A DNA stretch of 64,000 bases. Source: AR12 sp036265915 (GTDB taxonomy: Bacteria; Methylomirabilota; Methylomirabilia; Rokubacteriales; CSP1-6). The translations under genes and the position numbers were made by a program. Of this stretch, positions 32,846 through 44,705 are shown one piece after another (the stretch's first letter is position 1; every line of letters begins with the position of its first letter). Location: contig DATAOC010000070.1 in assembly GCA_036265915.1 (NCBI GenBank), forward strand, positions 1 through 64,000. The letters run 5' to 3'. The notes beneath the pieces are model-generated. The model was not told the origin of the DNA. It did not search any database and saw only the letters and a list, made by a program, of their open reading frames with translations.

Positions 32846-35092
32846 TCAAAACGGCGAGCCGACCGAGAAGTTGAACGCCCCGGGCTTGTCACCGGGGCGC
32901 GGATCGAGATTGAAGCCGTAGTCCACCCGGATGGGGCCGAATGGCGACAGCCACCGCAGTCCGCCGCCGAGCGCGGTCCGGATGTCGGTGAGGTCGAACT
33001 TGGTGCGAAAACCGTAGGCGTTGCCCGCGTCGACGAAGATGGCCGCCCGCAAGTTGAAGGGCAGCGGCACGATGTACTCCAGGTTACCGAGCACCTCCGT
33101 GGTGCCGCCGATCTTCGCGCCGCTCTCGTCGATGGGCGAGATTTGCCGCGCCTTGAACGAGCGTATCGAGTTGGAGCCGCCCAGATAGAAGCGCTCGAAG
33201 AGCGGCAGGTCCTCGTCGCCAAAGCCGAAGCCGTAGCCGCCCTCGAGCCGTCCCGAGAGAATGTGCCCGAACCAGATGGGCTGAAAGTACGTGGTCGAGA
33301 CGACGGACTTCAGGTAGTGGCTGTCGCCACCCAGTCCGGCCACGTCGGTCACGAACGAGAAGCTGCCGCCGCGGGACGGCGCCTGGATATTGTCGCGGCT
33401 GTCGCGCGTGAGCGCGCCCTGCACGAGGGACGTGACACGCACGCCTTCCTCGGCGAGCAGCGCGCTGCTCTCGGTGTTACGGATGTTCTTGATGTTGTCG
33501 CGCGTGAGACGGTACGCCAGGTTCCAGCGCCAGTACTCCTCGAACGGGTGGCTCAACCGCACGCCGCCGCCGGCCGTCTCGTAGTCGTACTCGGTGAACT
33601 GTCGCTGGGTGCTGAAGAGGTCGGCGCCGGCCGCCAGCGGCCGGTCGAACAGCCACGGTTCCGTGAAGCTGAGGATGCCCTGCTGGACGTTGGCGCCCGC
33701 ACGGAGGCGAATCGACGCCTGCCACCCGCGACCCAGGAAGTTGTTCTGTGACAGGTCAATGGTGCCGAGAAAGCTGTCCTGCGAAGAAAAGCCGCCGCCG
33801 ATGCTGAACATCCCGGTGGGCCGCTCGGTGACGTCGACGTTGACGACGATCTTCGTCTTGTCGCTGCCGGGCGCCGTGTTGACCTCGACCTTCTCGAAGT
33901 ATCCGAGGTTGACCAGCCGCTGGCGCGAGCGCTGCAGCTTTCGCAGCGTGAAGATGTCGCCTTCGGCCATCTGCAGCTCGCGGCGCAGGATCTTGTCCTG
34001 ACTGCGCACGTTGCCGGCCACGTTGATGCGCTCGACGTAGACGGTGGGCCCCTCGTTGATGTCGAAGGTGAGCGCGAGCCGGTTGTTGTCCGCCGGGTCG
34101 ATCTTCGGGTTCACCTCGGCGGATGCACGGCCGATGTTCGAGTAGAGCTCCTCCACCGCCTTCACCGAATCGCGAAGCTCCGAGCGCGAGAAGACGTCCC
34201 CTTCCTTGAGCTTGAGCTGACGGCGCACTTCGCTCTCCGGCAGCAGGGTGACGCCGGTGATGGCCACGGGACCCACGAGGTGCTGGACGCCCTCCACCAC
34301 GACGATGTCGATGATCACGCGCGCCTTCTCGCGATCCACGGTGACGTCGTGGGACTCCACACGGGCATGGATGTAGCCGTGGTCGTTGTACAGCTGCAGG
34401 ATGCGCTCGATGTCCTCCTCGAGCTTCTGCCGCTGCACGGTGCCGCGCAGGATGTAGTACTGCCGCTCCTGCGTGACCATGGCCGCCTTCACCTGCTTGT
34501 CGGTGAGACCCTTGTTGCCGCGAATGACGATCTTGTCGATCTTCATCTGACGGCCTTCGTTGATGGTGAAGACGATCTTCACGTCGCCGTCGGCGAATTT
34601 CTCGATGTCCGGGGTGATCTGCACCTCGAAGTAGCCTTCCCCCTCGTAGAAGTCCTTCATGGCCTCACGCGCGCGCTGTACCTCCACCGGGTTGTACACG
34701 GTGCCGAGCTTGAGATCGATCTTCTCCTGCAGCTCGCTGGCGGAGGCCTTCTTGTTGCCGATGAAGTCGACGTCCCGCACGAACGGCCGTTCCGTGACGA
34801 CGAAGGTCACCTTCACGCCGCCCTCGAAGTCCTCCACGCGGAGCTGGACGTCGTCAAAGAATCCGAGTGCGAACACGGAGCGGACGTCTTCGGAGATCTG
34901 GGAGGTGTTGAACGGCCCGCCGAGGGTAGTCTTGACACGGCCGAGGATCACCGCCTCCTGCACGCGGCGATTGCCCTCGACTGTGAGCTCCTTGACCAGG
35001 ATGGGCGACTGCGCCGCCGCGCCCGCCACCGCTCCCAGCCAGCTAGCGAGCAGAACGACAACGGCGGACCACACTCGCCCCCGAGTGGCCAC
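32846..35092 (-). CDS. bamA: Outer-membrane assembly factor BamA
   Basis: A 748-aa Omp85 protein that folds beta-barrels into the outer membrane. The signal peptide ends near GAAAQS (residue 28). Five POTRA domains span about 30-430, each opening with the V-x-x-I-x-V-E/x-G-N-R pattern (for example VKELTVEGNRRVQEAVIL, VYVERINVAGNVRSQDKILR). The remaining 310 residues form the 16-strand barrel, with the lid-loop motif RFYLGGSNSIRSF and a C-terminal FSVGSPF beta-signal ending in Phe. The GTG start lies 28 bp after the clpC stop. Confidence 0.97.
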   Translation of the reverse strand: MATRGRVWSAVVVLLASWLGAVAGAAAQSPILVKELTVEGNRRVQEAVILGRVKTTLGGPFNTSQISEDVRSVFALGFFDDVQLRVEDFEGGVKVTFVVTERPFVRDVDFIGNKKASASELQEKIDLKLGTVYNPVEVQRAREAMKDFYEGEGYFEVQITPDIEKFADGDVKIVFTINEGRQMKIDKIVIRGNKGLTDKQVKAAMVTQERQYYILRGTVQRQKLEEDIERILQLYNDHGYIHARVESHDVTVDREKARVIIDIVVVEGVQHLVGPVAITGVTLLPESEVRRQLKLKEGDVFSRSELRDSVKAVEELYSNIGRASAEVNPKIDPADNNRLALTFDINEGPTVYVERINVAGNVRSQDKILRRELQMAEGDIFTLRKLQRSRQRLVNLGYFEKVEVNTAPGSDKTKIVVNVDVTERPTGMFSIGGGFSSQDSFLGTIDLSQNNFLGRGWQASIRLRAGANVQQGILSFTEPWLFDRPLAAGADLFSTQRQFTEYDYETAGGGVRLSHPFEEYWRWNLAYRLTRDNIKNIRNTESSALLAEEGVRVTSLVQGALTRDSRDNIQAPSRGGSFSFVTDVAGLGGDSHYLKSVVSTTYFQPIWFGHILSGRLEGGYGFGFGDEDLPLFERFYLGGSNSIRSFKARQISPIDESGAKIGGTTEVLGNLEYIVPLPFNLRAAIFVDAGNAYGFRTKFDLTDIRTALGGGLRWLSPFGPIRVDYGFNLDPRPGDKPGAFNFSVGSPF

Positions 35093-35120
35093 CGCGCGTC
35101 AGACTCGCGCCGGCTGTCGC

Positions 35121-37568
<2,448 letters not shown>

Positions 37569-37780
37569 TGGAGTCCCCCACCCCTTTCCTGTGTGCCTGG
37601 TGACCCGATTTTGCTTAACCGACGCCTAGTTATTCCGAGTCGACCTCAGTATAGCCCTCAGCGCTAGAGGCCCGCTAGCCTTTTTCTGTACGAACGCAGT
37701 ATCTCACCATTGCGTCTTGCGAATACCCCGCCAACACGACGGGCTCGGCCGACGCACTGCGCGCTCCTGACGTGAGGCGG
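37569..37780. other. Intergenic region upstream of clpC
   Basis: A 212-bp spacer after lolD and before clpC with no supported gene. A TATACT hexamer on the minus strand (37653-37648) could be a -10 box but has no credible -35 at 16-18 bp. I see neither a CIRCE element nor a clear CtsR-type heptamer repeat. No hairpin with a T tract is evident after lolD. Confidence 0.4.
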
Positions 37781-38479
37781 TCACCGCTCGCTCGGGTCCA
37801 TCTCACGCGCGAGGCCGTCCACGAGCCGATACCCGCGCTCCGCCCTGCGCGCCAGCTCGGGATTGTGGGTCGCGACGAAGAACGCGATCCCGCGCTCACC
37901 CTGCAGCTGAAGGAACAGATCGTATATGACTGCGCTGGTTTTCGGATCCAGGTTGCCGGTCGGCTCGTCGGCGAGGATGACCTTCGGGCCGTTGATGAGC
38001 GCGCGCGCGACGGCAACCCGCTGCTGCTCACCACCGGACATCTCCCCCGGGCGGTGGTGCAGGCGGTCGCCAAGACCAACCTCCGTGAGCGCCGCTGCCG
38101 CTCGCTCGCGCGCCTCCGAGGTCGGTCGCCGCTGCAGCAGGGCGGGAATCATCGCGTTCTCGAGGGCGGTCAGGTCGCCGAGCAGGTTGTAGAACTGGAA
38201 GACGAATCCGACCTCCTGTCGGCGGTACCTCGCGAGGGCCGCTTCGCCGCGCGCGAAGAGATCCTCGCCGCGGAACAGCACGCGCCCCGCGCTGGGACGG
38301 TCGAGGGAGCCGAGCAGGTGCAGCAGCGTCGACTTCCCCACCCCGGAGGCGCCGACGAGGGCGACCACCTCGCCGGCCGCGATCTCGACCGAGGCGCCGC
38401 GAAGCACGCGAACGACCTCGGGCCCCGTGCGATATTCCCGCTCGAGATCGATCCCCGCCAGCAGCGGCTCCCGGATCAT
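37781..38479 (-). CDS. lolD: Lipoprotein-releasing ABC transporter ATP-binding protein LolD
   Basis: A 232-aa ABC ATPase of the MacB/LolD group. Walker A is GASGVGKST (43-51), the Q-loop lies in FVFQFYNLL, the signature is MSGGEQQR (147-154, usually LSGGEQQR) and Walker B is VILADEPTGNLD (167-178), with the H-loop in VATHNPE. It powers LolC/E, which extracts outer-membrane lipoproteins from the inner membrane. It is read after lolC but separated from it by a 156-bp spacer containing a direct repeat. Confidence 0.95.
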   Translation of the reverse strand: MIREPLLAGIDLEREYRTGPEVVRVLRGASVEIAAGEVVALVGASGVGKSTLLHLLGSLDRPSAGRVLFRGEDLFARGEAALARYRRQEVGFVFQFYNLLGDLTALENAMIPALLQRRPTSEARERAAAALTEVGLGDRLHHRPGEMSGGEQQRVAVARALINGPKVILADEPTGNLDPKTSAVIYDLFLQLQGERGIAFFVATHNPELARRAERGYRLVDGLAREMDPSER

Positions 38480-38518
38480 GATCCTCGTTGCTCACCCATC
38501 ATTGTGATGCCTCCGGGC

Positions 38519-38562
38519 CTGCGCCGGGCTCCGCCGCCCGACGTTCTGCGCTCGAACGCGCT
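38519..38562. repeat. 44-bp direct repeat, copy 1 (lolD-lolC spacer)
   Basis: Begins CTGCGCCGGGCTCCGCCGCC and ends with TCTGCGCTCGAACGCGCT. It matches the copy at 38593 at 42 of 44 positions, with a 74-bp repeat period. Each copy contains the small inverted repeat CGGGC/GCCCG around a 6-nt loop. No protein frame explains it. Confidence 0.85.
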
Positions 38563-38592
38563 CTGCTCATCTTCTTTGCGCCGTCGGGGCGG

Positions 38593-38636
38593 CTGCGCCG
38601 GGCTCCGCCGCCCGACGTTCTGCGCTAGAAAGCGCT
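38593..38636. repeat. 44-bp direct repeat, copy 2 (ends at lolC stop codon)
   Basis: Second copy, differing from the first only at two positions in its last 11 bases (CTAGAAAGCGCT versus CTCGAACGCGCT). Its final base is the last base of the lolC stop codon, so lolC ends exactly at the repeat edge. Confidence 0.85.
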
Positions 38637-39868
38637 CACTCATATCTCAGCACGTCCACGGGGCTCAGGGCGCCGGCGCGGCGGGCGGGGATGACGCTGG
38701 CGAGGAACGCCAGCAGGAGCGTCGCGCTGATGATGAGGGCGAAATCGCCGGACGAGAGCTTCATGGGCAGGTAGTCGATCTGGTAGACGTCGCCGGCCAG
38801 CTTGATGATCTTGTAGGTGTTCTGGATCCAGATGATGGCGAGGCCGACGGCGCTACCCGCCAGCGTGCCGACCACGCCGATGGTCATACCGACCGAGAAG
38901 AACACGGCCGTGATCGACGGCGCCGTGGCACCGATGGCCTTCAGGATGCCGATCTCCTTCCGCTTCTCGGCCACCAGCAGCACCAGGTGACCGATGATGG
39001 CGAAGGCGGCGACGAGCACAATGATCGTCACGATCACGAACAGCGCGAGCTTCTCGAGCTGAAGCGCGGCGAAGAGGTTGCGGTTCATGTCCATCCAGTC
39101 GCGCACCCAGAACGGGTAGCCGAGCCGGGCGAGCACGGCCCGCCCGACCCGCTTGGCGTCGAACGGATCGTCGAGCTTTACCTCGATGCCGGTGGCGCCG
39201 GCCAGGCCGGCGAAATCCTTGGCGGCCGGCAGACTGAGGTACGCGATCGACGAGTCGAACTCGTACATGCCGACCTCGATGGTCCCCACCAGCGTGTAGC
39301 GGCGCATCTTCGGCACCATGCCGACGGCCGTGAGCGCGCCTTTCGGAGAGATCACCGTGACGGCATCCCCGGGCGCCACGCCGAGCAGCCGCGCGAGCTC
39401 CACGCCGAGCAGGATCGCGCCCTCGCCGCCCGCCAGCGGGTCCAGGCTGCCGCTCCGCAGCTGCGAGCGCAGATCGTTTCGCACCGCGGGGGCGCTGAAG
39501 TCGACGCCGCGCACCAGCCCGCCGTGCGCCTCGCCGGCCGCGCTCGTGAAGAGCGCCTGCTGGAGGACGAACGGCGTGGCCGACCGGACACCACTCACCG
39601 CCTTCACCCGCTCCGCGACATCCTGGGCGTTCATGAGACCGCCCGTGCCGCTCTGGAAGACGAGCAGGTGCGGGTTCGCCGAGATGATGCGGTCGCGGAT
39701 CCCGTCCTGAAACCCGGTCATCACCGCCAGAACCACGATGAGCGCGGCGACACCGAGGAACACGCCGCCGACGCCGATCCACACGAACAGCGACAGGTTG
39801 GTCCGGCTGCCCCGCGAGCGGAGGTACCGCAGCCCGAGGAACAGCTCCACGGGCAGGCCGCCCCTCAC
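38636..39868 (-). CDS. lolC: Lipoprotein-releasing system permease LolC/LolE
   Basis: A 410-aa FtsX/MacB-type permease. One N-terminal transmembrane helix (about 28-50) is followed by a large periplasmic domain (about 50-265, MTGFQDGIRDRIISANPHLL), and three C-terminal helices (about 270-300, 320-350, 380-400) end in ASVIPARRAGALSPVDVLRYE, the family signature. A single LolC/E-like gene is present here, so the transporter may be a homodimer (the LolF-type arrangement) unless another copy lies elsewhere. The GTG start overlaps lysS by 4 bp. Confidence 0.94.
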   Translation of the reverse strand: MRGGLPVELFLGLRYLRSRGSRTNLSLFVWIGVGGVFLGVAALIVVLAVMTGFQDGIRDRIISANPHLLVFQSGTGGLMNAQDVAERVKAVSGVRSATPFVLQQALFTSAAGEAHGGLVRGVDFSAPAVRNDLRSQLRSGSLDPLAGGEGAILLGVELARLLGVAPGDAVTVISPKGALTAVGMVPKMRRYTLVGTIEVGMYEFDSSIAYLSLPAAKDFAGLAGATGIEVKLDDPFDAKRVGRAVLARLGYPFWVRDWMDMNRNLFAALQLEKLALFVIVTIIVLVAAFAIIGHLVLLVAEKRKEIGILKAIGATAPSITAVFFSVGMTIGVVGTLAGSAVGLAIIWIQNTYKIIKLAGDVYQIDYLPMKLSSGDFALIISATLLLAFLASVIPARRAGALSPVDVLRYE

Positions 39869-41355
39869 GGTCCGCCCGCCTCCGGTCGCAGGTGCGGAAA
39901 GAGAATCACCTCGCGGATCGACGGCTGGTTGGCGAAGAGCATCACCAGACGGTCGATGCCGATGCCTTCGCCGGCGGCGGGCGGCATGCCGTACTCGAGC
40001 GCGCGCACGTAGTCCTCGTCCAGCCAGTGGGCCTCGTCGTCGCCGCGCGCTTGCAGGGCCGCCTGCTCGCGGAACCGTGCGAGCTGGTCGATCGGATCAT
40101 TCAGCTCGCTGTAGGCGTTGGCGAGCTCCCGTCGGCCGACGAACAGCTCGAACCGATCGACGAGGAGCGGATTCTCGCGCTTCTTCTTTGCGAGCGGCGA
40201 GAGCTCGATGGGAAAATCGGTGACGAACGTCGGCTGCACGAGGGTCGGCTCGACCAGCTCGTCGAAAACGTCCTTCCACACCGTCCACGCGGCGGCGCCC
40301 GCCTTGCCCTGCACGCCCTTGGCGGCCGCGGCACGGGCGACGGTCGCCACGTCCGTCTCCGGGCTGACGGGCAGCCCGAGCGCCTCCGAGATGCCGGAGA
40401 AGAATGGCAGGCGACGCCACGGACGCGTGAGGTCGATGTGGTGCTCGCCCCATGTCAGCGTGAGCCGGCCGAGCAGCGACTGCGCGAGCTCCGTGAACAG
40501 CTCTTCCGTGAGCTCCATCAAGTCCTGATAGTCGGCATAGGCCTGATAGAACTCGACCATGGTGAACTCGGGATTGTGCTGGGTCGAGACACCCTCGTTC
40601 CGGAAGTTGCGGTTGATCTCGTACACGCGCTCGAAGCCGCCGACCAGCAGGCGCTTGAGATAGAGCTCGGGCGCGATGCGCAGATAGAGGTCGAGGTCGA
40701 GGGCGTTGTGGTGCGTCTTGAACGGTCGCGCGATGGCGCCGCCCGGGATCGGCTGCATCATGGGCGTCTCGACCTCGAGGAACCCGCGCGCGTCGAGGAA
40801 CGCACGCACGGCGGCGATGAGCCGGCTGCGCAGCACGAAGATCTCGCGCGCCTCCGGATTGACGATGAGGTCGACGTAGCGCTGGCGGTAACGGGTCTCG
40901 ACGTCCTTCAGGCCGTGCCACTTCTCTGGCAGCGGCCGCAAGGACTTCGCGAGAAATGTGACGCTCTTCACCGCGATGGTGAGCTGCCCCGTGCGAGTGC
41001 GGAACATCTCGCCGGTCACGCCGATGAAATCACCGACGTCGAGCGCGGAGAACGCGGCGTAGTCGTCGCCGAGCTGATCGGCCCGCGCGTAGAGCTGGAT
41101 GCGGCCGGTGCGATCCATCAGGTGGGCGAACGCCGTCTTGCCGTGATCGCGCATCCCCACCAGCCGGCCCGCCACGCTGACCGGACCGAAGGCCTTCAGC
41201 TCCTCGTCGCTCGCCTTGTCGAGCCGCTCGGTGAGCGGCTGCGCGAAGTGGGAGACCGGGAACCGCCCGCCAAACGGCTCGACGCCGCGGGCGCGCACGG
41301 CTTCGAGCTTCTCGCGACGCTGGCGCATCAGGTCGTTGTCGTCCCGGTCGCTCAC
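39865..41355 (-). CDS. lysS: Lysyl-tRNA synthetase, class II
   Basis: A 496-aa class IIb synthetase. The N-terminal OB-fold anticodon domain spans about 55-160 (VSVAGRLVGMRDHGKTAFAH). Class II motif 1 lies in FLDARGFLEVETPMM. Motif 2 is ERVYEINRNFRNEGVSTQHN with PEFTMVEFYQAYADY. Motif 3 is GEGIGIDRLVMLFANQPSIR. The GTG start at 41355 overlaps the prfB stop as GTGA. The frame remains open upstream across prfB, but the extra translation is not synthetase-like. prfB-lysS is a classic pair. Confidence 0.97.
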   Translation of the reverse strand: MSDRDDNDLMRQRREKLEAVRARGVEPFGGRFPVSHFAQPLTERLDKASDEELKAFGPVSVAGRLVGMRDHGKTAFAHLMDRTGRIQLYARADQLGDDYAAFSALDVGDFIGVTGEMFRTRTGQLTIAVKSVTFLAKSLRPLPEKWHGLKDVETRYRQRYVDLIVNPEAREIFVLRSRLIAAVRAFLDARGFLEVETPMMQPIPGGAIARPFKTHHNALDLDLYLRIAPELYLKRLLVGGFERVYEINRNFRNEGVSTQHNPEFTMVEFYQAYADYQDLMELTEELFTELAQSLLGRLTLTWGEHHIDLTRPWRRLPFFSGISEALGLPVSPETDVATVARAAAAKGVQGKAGAAAWTVWKDVFDELVEPTLVQPTFVTDFPIELSPLAKKKRENPLLVDRFELFVGRRELANAYSELNDPIDQLARFREQAALQARGDDEAHWLDEDYVRALEYGMPPAAGEGIGIDRLVMLFANQPSIREVILFPHLRPEAGGP

Positions 41356-42459
41356 GCCTTTGCCGCCCGCCCCGACATGAGATAGGCCTTGATCAGCGCG
41401 TCGAGGTCGCCGTCCATGACCGCCTCCACGTTGCCGATCTCCAGACCGCTCCGGTGGTCCTTGATGAGCTGGTACGGATGGAACGTGTACGACCTGATCT
41501 GGCTGCCGAACGCGATCTCCTTCTTCTGACCGGTCAGCTCGGACAGCTCTTCGCGCTGCTTCTTCTCGGCCAGCTCGAACAGTCGTGCCTTGAGAATCCG
41601 CAGCGCGGTGTCGCGGTTCCGGAGCTGGGAGCGCTCGTTCTGACACTGCACGACGATGCCCGTCGGCAGGTGCGTGATGCGCACGGCGGAGTCGGCGGTG
41701 TTGACTCCTTGCCCTCCGGGCCCCGAGGCGCGGAACACGTCGACGCGGATCTCGTCCTCGCGGATGTTGACCTCGACGTCATCGACCTCCGGGGTGACCG
41801 ACACCGAGGCGAAGCTGGTCTGCCGGCGGCTGGACGCGTCGAAAGGCGAGATGCGCACGAGACGGTGGACGCCCGCCTCACCCTTGAGATACCCGTAGGC
41901 GTACTCGCCGGTGACCTCGATCGTCGCGGACTTGATGCCCGCCTCTTCGCCGGGCAGCAGATCGACGACCTCGGCCTTGAAACCGACGCGCTCGAACCAG
42001 CGCAGGTACATGCGCATCAGCATCTGCGCCCAGTCCTGCGATTCCGTGCCGCCCGCACCGGGATGGATCGAAAGGATTGCCGCCTTGCTGTCGTGCGGCG
42101 CCGACAGCATGACCTTGAGCTCGAACTCGTCCAGCTCCTTGCGCAGGCGGGCAATCCCCTCGGCGATCTCGGCGTCGAGACTGCCGTCGTCGCCGGCTTC
42201 GGTGGCAAGCTCGACCAGGACGTTGAGATCCGAGGCCTGCGTGCCCAGCTCGGTGACCCGTGCCACCGTTCTCGCAAGCTCTGTCCGCTCGCGAATCAGC
42301 TCCTGCGCGCGGCGGTTATCCTCCCAGAAGGCCGGGGCCGCCATCTCCGTGTCGATGACGCCGAGCCGCGTTTCCTTCGCCGGCAGGTCAAAGATGCCCC
42401 CGAAGGTCGTCGACGCGGCGGGTGAGCTCGCCGACGTCACGCTTCACCTCACCCAGCAT
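41352..42459 (-). CDS. prfB: Peptide chain release factor 2 (programmed +1 frameshift)
   Basis: RF2 terminates at UGA and UAA. It is read in two frames: 23 codons from ATG 42459 to CTT (42391), then a +1 shift past T42390 into GAC (42389) and on to the stop at 41352, giving 368 aa. The stop-recognition tripeptide SPF is at 204-206 and GGQ at 248-250, nearly the E. coli numbering. The leader peptide MLGEVKRDVGELTRRVDDLR resembles E. coli RF2. An in-frame initiation at GTG 42440 exists but would bypass the conserved shift site. The start shares one base with the lnt stop. Confidence 0.95.
42388..42401 (-). promoter_or_regulatory. RF2 autoregulatory frameshift site
   Basis: On the minus strand GGGGGCATCTTTGA: the G-run (42401-42397) is an internal Shine-Dalgarno, CTT (42393-42391) is the slippery codon and TGA (42390-42388) is the in-frame stop. 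The spacing and the CTT-TGA-C context equal the E. coli signal. When RF2 is scarce the ribosome slips +1 and makes RF2. Confidence 0.93.
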
Positions 42460-43979
42460 CAGCCCGCCTCCCCGGCGCGCCGGCGAGTCAGGCCGAGCAC
42501 GCATGCGGTCACCGCGAGCGACAGCAGTCCCGGCCAGTCGCCGAGCCGCGTGTACAGCGTGCGGCCCACCCGGAGCGGCACCGAATCGGTGAGGATCCCG
42601 CGCTGGAAGAGGCCCAGCCGCTTCATGATCTGCCCGCTCGGCGCGATGAACGCGGACACGCCGGTATTGGCCGCGCGGACGACGGAGATCCGGTGCTCGA
42701 TCGCGCGAAACGGGTACATGGTGAGGTGCTGCTCGGGACCGCTCGTGCGGCCGAACCACGCATCGTTCGTCATGTTGACCATCAGCCGCGCGCCGTCCCT
42801 CACGAAGCTCCGGACCAGATCGGGGAAGATGCCCTCGTAACAGATCACGACACCGTACGGGGCTGGCGGGCCCGGGAACACGACGGTGCGGGTGCCGGGC
42901 TCCAGCTCGGAAATGAACTCCGCCCAGCCCCGGACGAAACCGATCACTCCCGACAGCGGAACGAATTCGCCAAACGGAACGAGGTGAATCTTATCATACC
43001 TGCCGACGATGCCCCGATCGGTCAGCAGGAACGCGGTGTTGCGAAAGCGCGGAGGGTTGCCGGCGGCGTCGATGGAGCCGACCAGCAAGGGCGCCTTGAG
43101 CTCCGCGGACATCTCCGTGAGCGCCGCGATGAGCCCGGCGTCCTGCCGCAGGATGGTTGGCGAGGCGGTCTCCGGCCAGACGATCAGCTCGGTGCGCTCG
43201 CCGGCAGCCTGTCGCATGAGCGCGAAGTAGATATCGAGCGTCTGCTGCGTATGGCGAGGCTCCCACTTGACCGGCTGCTCGATCGAGGGCTGCATGAGGG
43301 TCACGCGCACCGCCGGCGCCGGCCGAGTCTCCGCGCGCAGTCGCGAGCTGCCGAACAGCAGCGTCGCGCCCAGGAGCACGACCGCCAGCGCGACGCCGGT
43401 GGCCGCACGGCGCCACGTCAGCAGCAGACACCCGGCCAGCGCGGCATTGACGGCAACGATGAGGAACGACACCCCGTGGACGCCGGTGAGCTCGGCGATC
43501 TGGATCACTGCGAGGTTCCGGTACTGCGAGTACGCGATCGTCCCCCACGGGAAGCCGCCGAAGAGATGTCCCCGCAGCCACTCCCCTGCGATCCAGAAGA
43601 ACGGAGCGGCCAGCAACGCGGCGCCCACCGACCACCGCGCGGTCACACGCGAGACCGCCCAGGCCACGGCGGCCACCCAGAAGGCGCAGTACCCGGCCAG
43701 GAGCACGGTGGGCACGTACACGAGTGGGCCGGGGATCGTGCTGTACACGCTGAACGTGAAATTGAGCCAGCGCAGCAGGACGAGGAACAGCACACCTCCA
43801 TAGAGCAATCCCCAGCGAAACGCCAGTCGCGGCGGCGTGAAGGCGGCGACGACGAGCAGCGGCACGACGCCCACCCAGGGCGTGAGCGACCAGTCCGTCC
43901 TCGGAAATGCCAGCGCGACCACGAATCCGGCACCCGCCAGGACCGCCGCGTACCGCCCGAGAGCGCGCCATCCGCTCAT
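42459..43979 (-). CDS. lnt: Apolipoprotein N-acyltransferase
   Basis: A 506-aa inner-membrane enzyme that adds the third acyl chain to the N-terminal Cys of lipoproteins. About six transmembrane helices fill 1-210 and one more lies near the C-terminus. The nitrilase domain (about 225-465) has the complete triad E270 (WPETASP), K330 (YDKIHLVPFGE) and C380 (VICYEGIFPD), nearly identical in numbering to E. coli. ATG 43979 forms ATGA with the stop of the metallophosphoesterase. Its product feeds the Lol system encoded downstream in the same gene run. Confidence 0.96.
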   Translation of the reverse strand: MSGWRALGRYAAVLAGAGFVVALAFPRTDWSLTPWVGVVPLLVVAAFTPPRLAFRWGLLYGGVLFLVLLRWLNFTFSVYSTIPGPLVYVPTVLLAGYCAFWVAAVAWAVSRVTARWSVGAALLAAPFFWIAGEWLRGHLFGGFPWGTIAYSQYRNLAVIQIAELTGVHGVSFLIVAVNAALAGCLLLTWRRAATGVALAVVLLGATLLFGSSRLRAETRPAPAVRVTLMQPSIEQPVKWEPRHTQQTLDIYFALMRQAAGERTELIVWPETASPTILRQDAGLIAALTEMSAELKAPLLVGSIDAAGNPPRFRNTAFLLTDRGIVGRYDKIHLVPFGEFVPLSGVIGFVRGWAEFISELEPGTRTVVFPGPPAPYGVVICYEGIFPDLVRSFVRDGARLMVNMTNDAWFGRTSGPEQHLTMYPFRAIEHRISVVRAANTGVSAFIAPSGQIMKRLGLFQRGILTDSVPLRVGRTLYTRLGDWPGLLSLAVTACVLGLTRRRAGEAG

Positions 43980-44701
43980 GCGCCGGCCGCCAGGCGATCG
44001 GCGAGAAATCGCGGCAGGCCGGCCGCCTCGATCTTCCGGCGCGCCGCCGCGATGTCGTACTCGACGCGACGCAGCTCCACCGAGCCCGCCTCGACGTCCC
44101 ACAGCGCGTACGCGGCGCGCGGATCCCGGTCGCGTGGCTGCCCCACACTGCCGACATTGACGATGTAACGCCGGCCGCGCTCGCTGACGATGACCCGCGG
44201 CTGCGGCTCGTGCTCGGGTCCCGAGGAGCCAAGCGACCACATGCCCGGGACGTGGGAGTGGCCGACGAAGCACCAGCGGGTCGCGAAGTGGGCGAACGCG
44301 GCCCAGCCGTCCTCGGCGGTGACGAGGTAGTCCCACTCGTCGGGCTGCGCAGGCGATGCGTGGACGAGCGTGGCGTCGCCGACCTCGAGCGCCAGCGGCA
44401 GCGCCGCGAGCCAGCTGCGATGCGAGTCGTCGAGCCGCTCCCGTGTCCACTCGGCGGCCGCGCGTGCCCATCGGTTGAACCACGTGAGATCCAGTCGCTC
44501 CGCCACGCCCCACTCGTGGTTGCCGGCGACGATGCCGCCGGCGCGGGTCGCGAGCAGGTCGACGCACGCCTCGGGATCCGCGCCGTAGCCGACCGTATCG
44601 CCGAGACACAGCACACCGTCCGCGCGCGGGCCGGCATCGTCGAGAACGGCGCGCAGAGCTTCCAGGTTGCCGTGGATGTCGGACAGGATCGCGTACTTCA
44701 C
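43976..44701 (-). CDS. Metallophosphoesterase (YfcE/MJ0936-like calcineurin fold)
   Basis: A 241-aa calcineurin-like phosphoesterase. The metal-binding series is complete: D-x-H in ILSDIHGN (6-13), GDTVGYG (34-40), GNHE (60-63), an SHVPGMW-preceding G-H-S-H (near 147) and the His of VHASP. It would hydrolyse a phosphodiester or phosphomonoester with two metal ions; the substrate is unknown. NVGSVGQPRDRDPRAAYALWD is typical of small bacterial members. The GTG start lies 4 bp after the nusB stop and the gene overlaps lnt. Confidence 0.9.
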   Translation of the reverse strand: MKYAILSDIHGNLEALRAVLDDAGPRADGVLCLGDTVGYGADPEACVDLLATRAGGIVAGNHEWGVAERLDLTWFNRWARAAAEWTRERLDDSHRSWLAALPLALEVGDATLVHASPAQPDEWDYLVTAEDGWAAFAHFATRWCFVGHSHVPGMWSLGSSGPEHEPQPRVIVSERGRRYIVNVGSVGQPRDRDPRAAYALWDVEAGSVELRRVEYDIAAARRKIEAAGLPRFLADRLAAGA

Positions 44702-44705
44702 GCGG

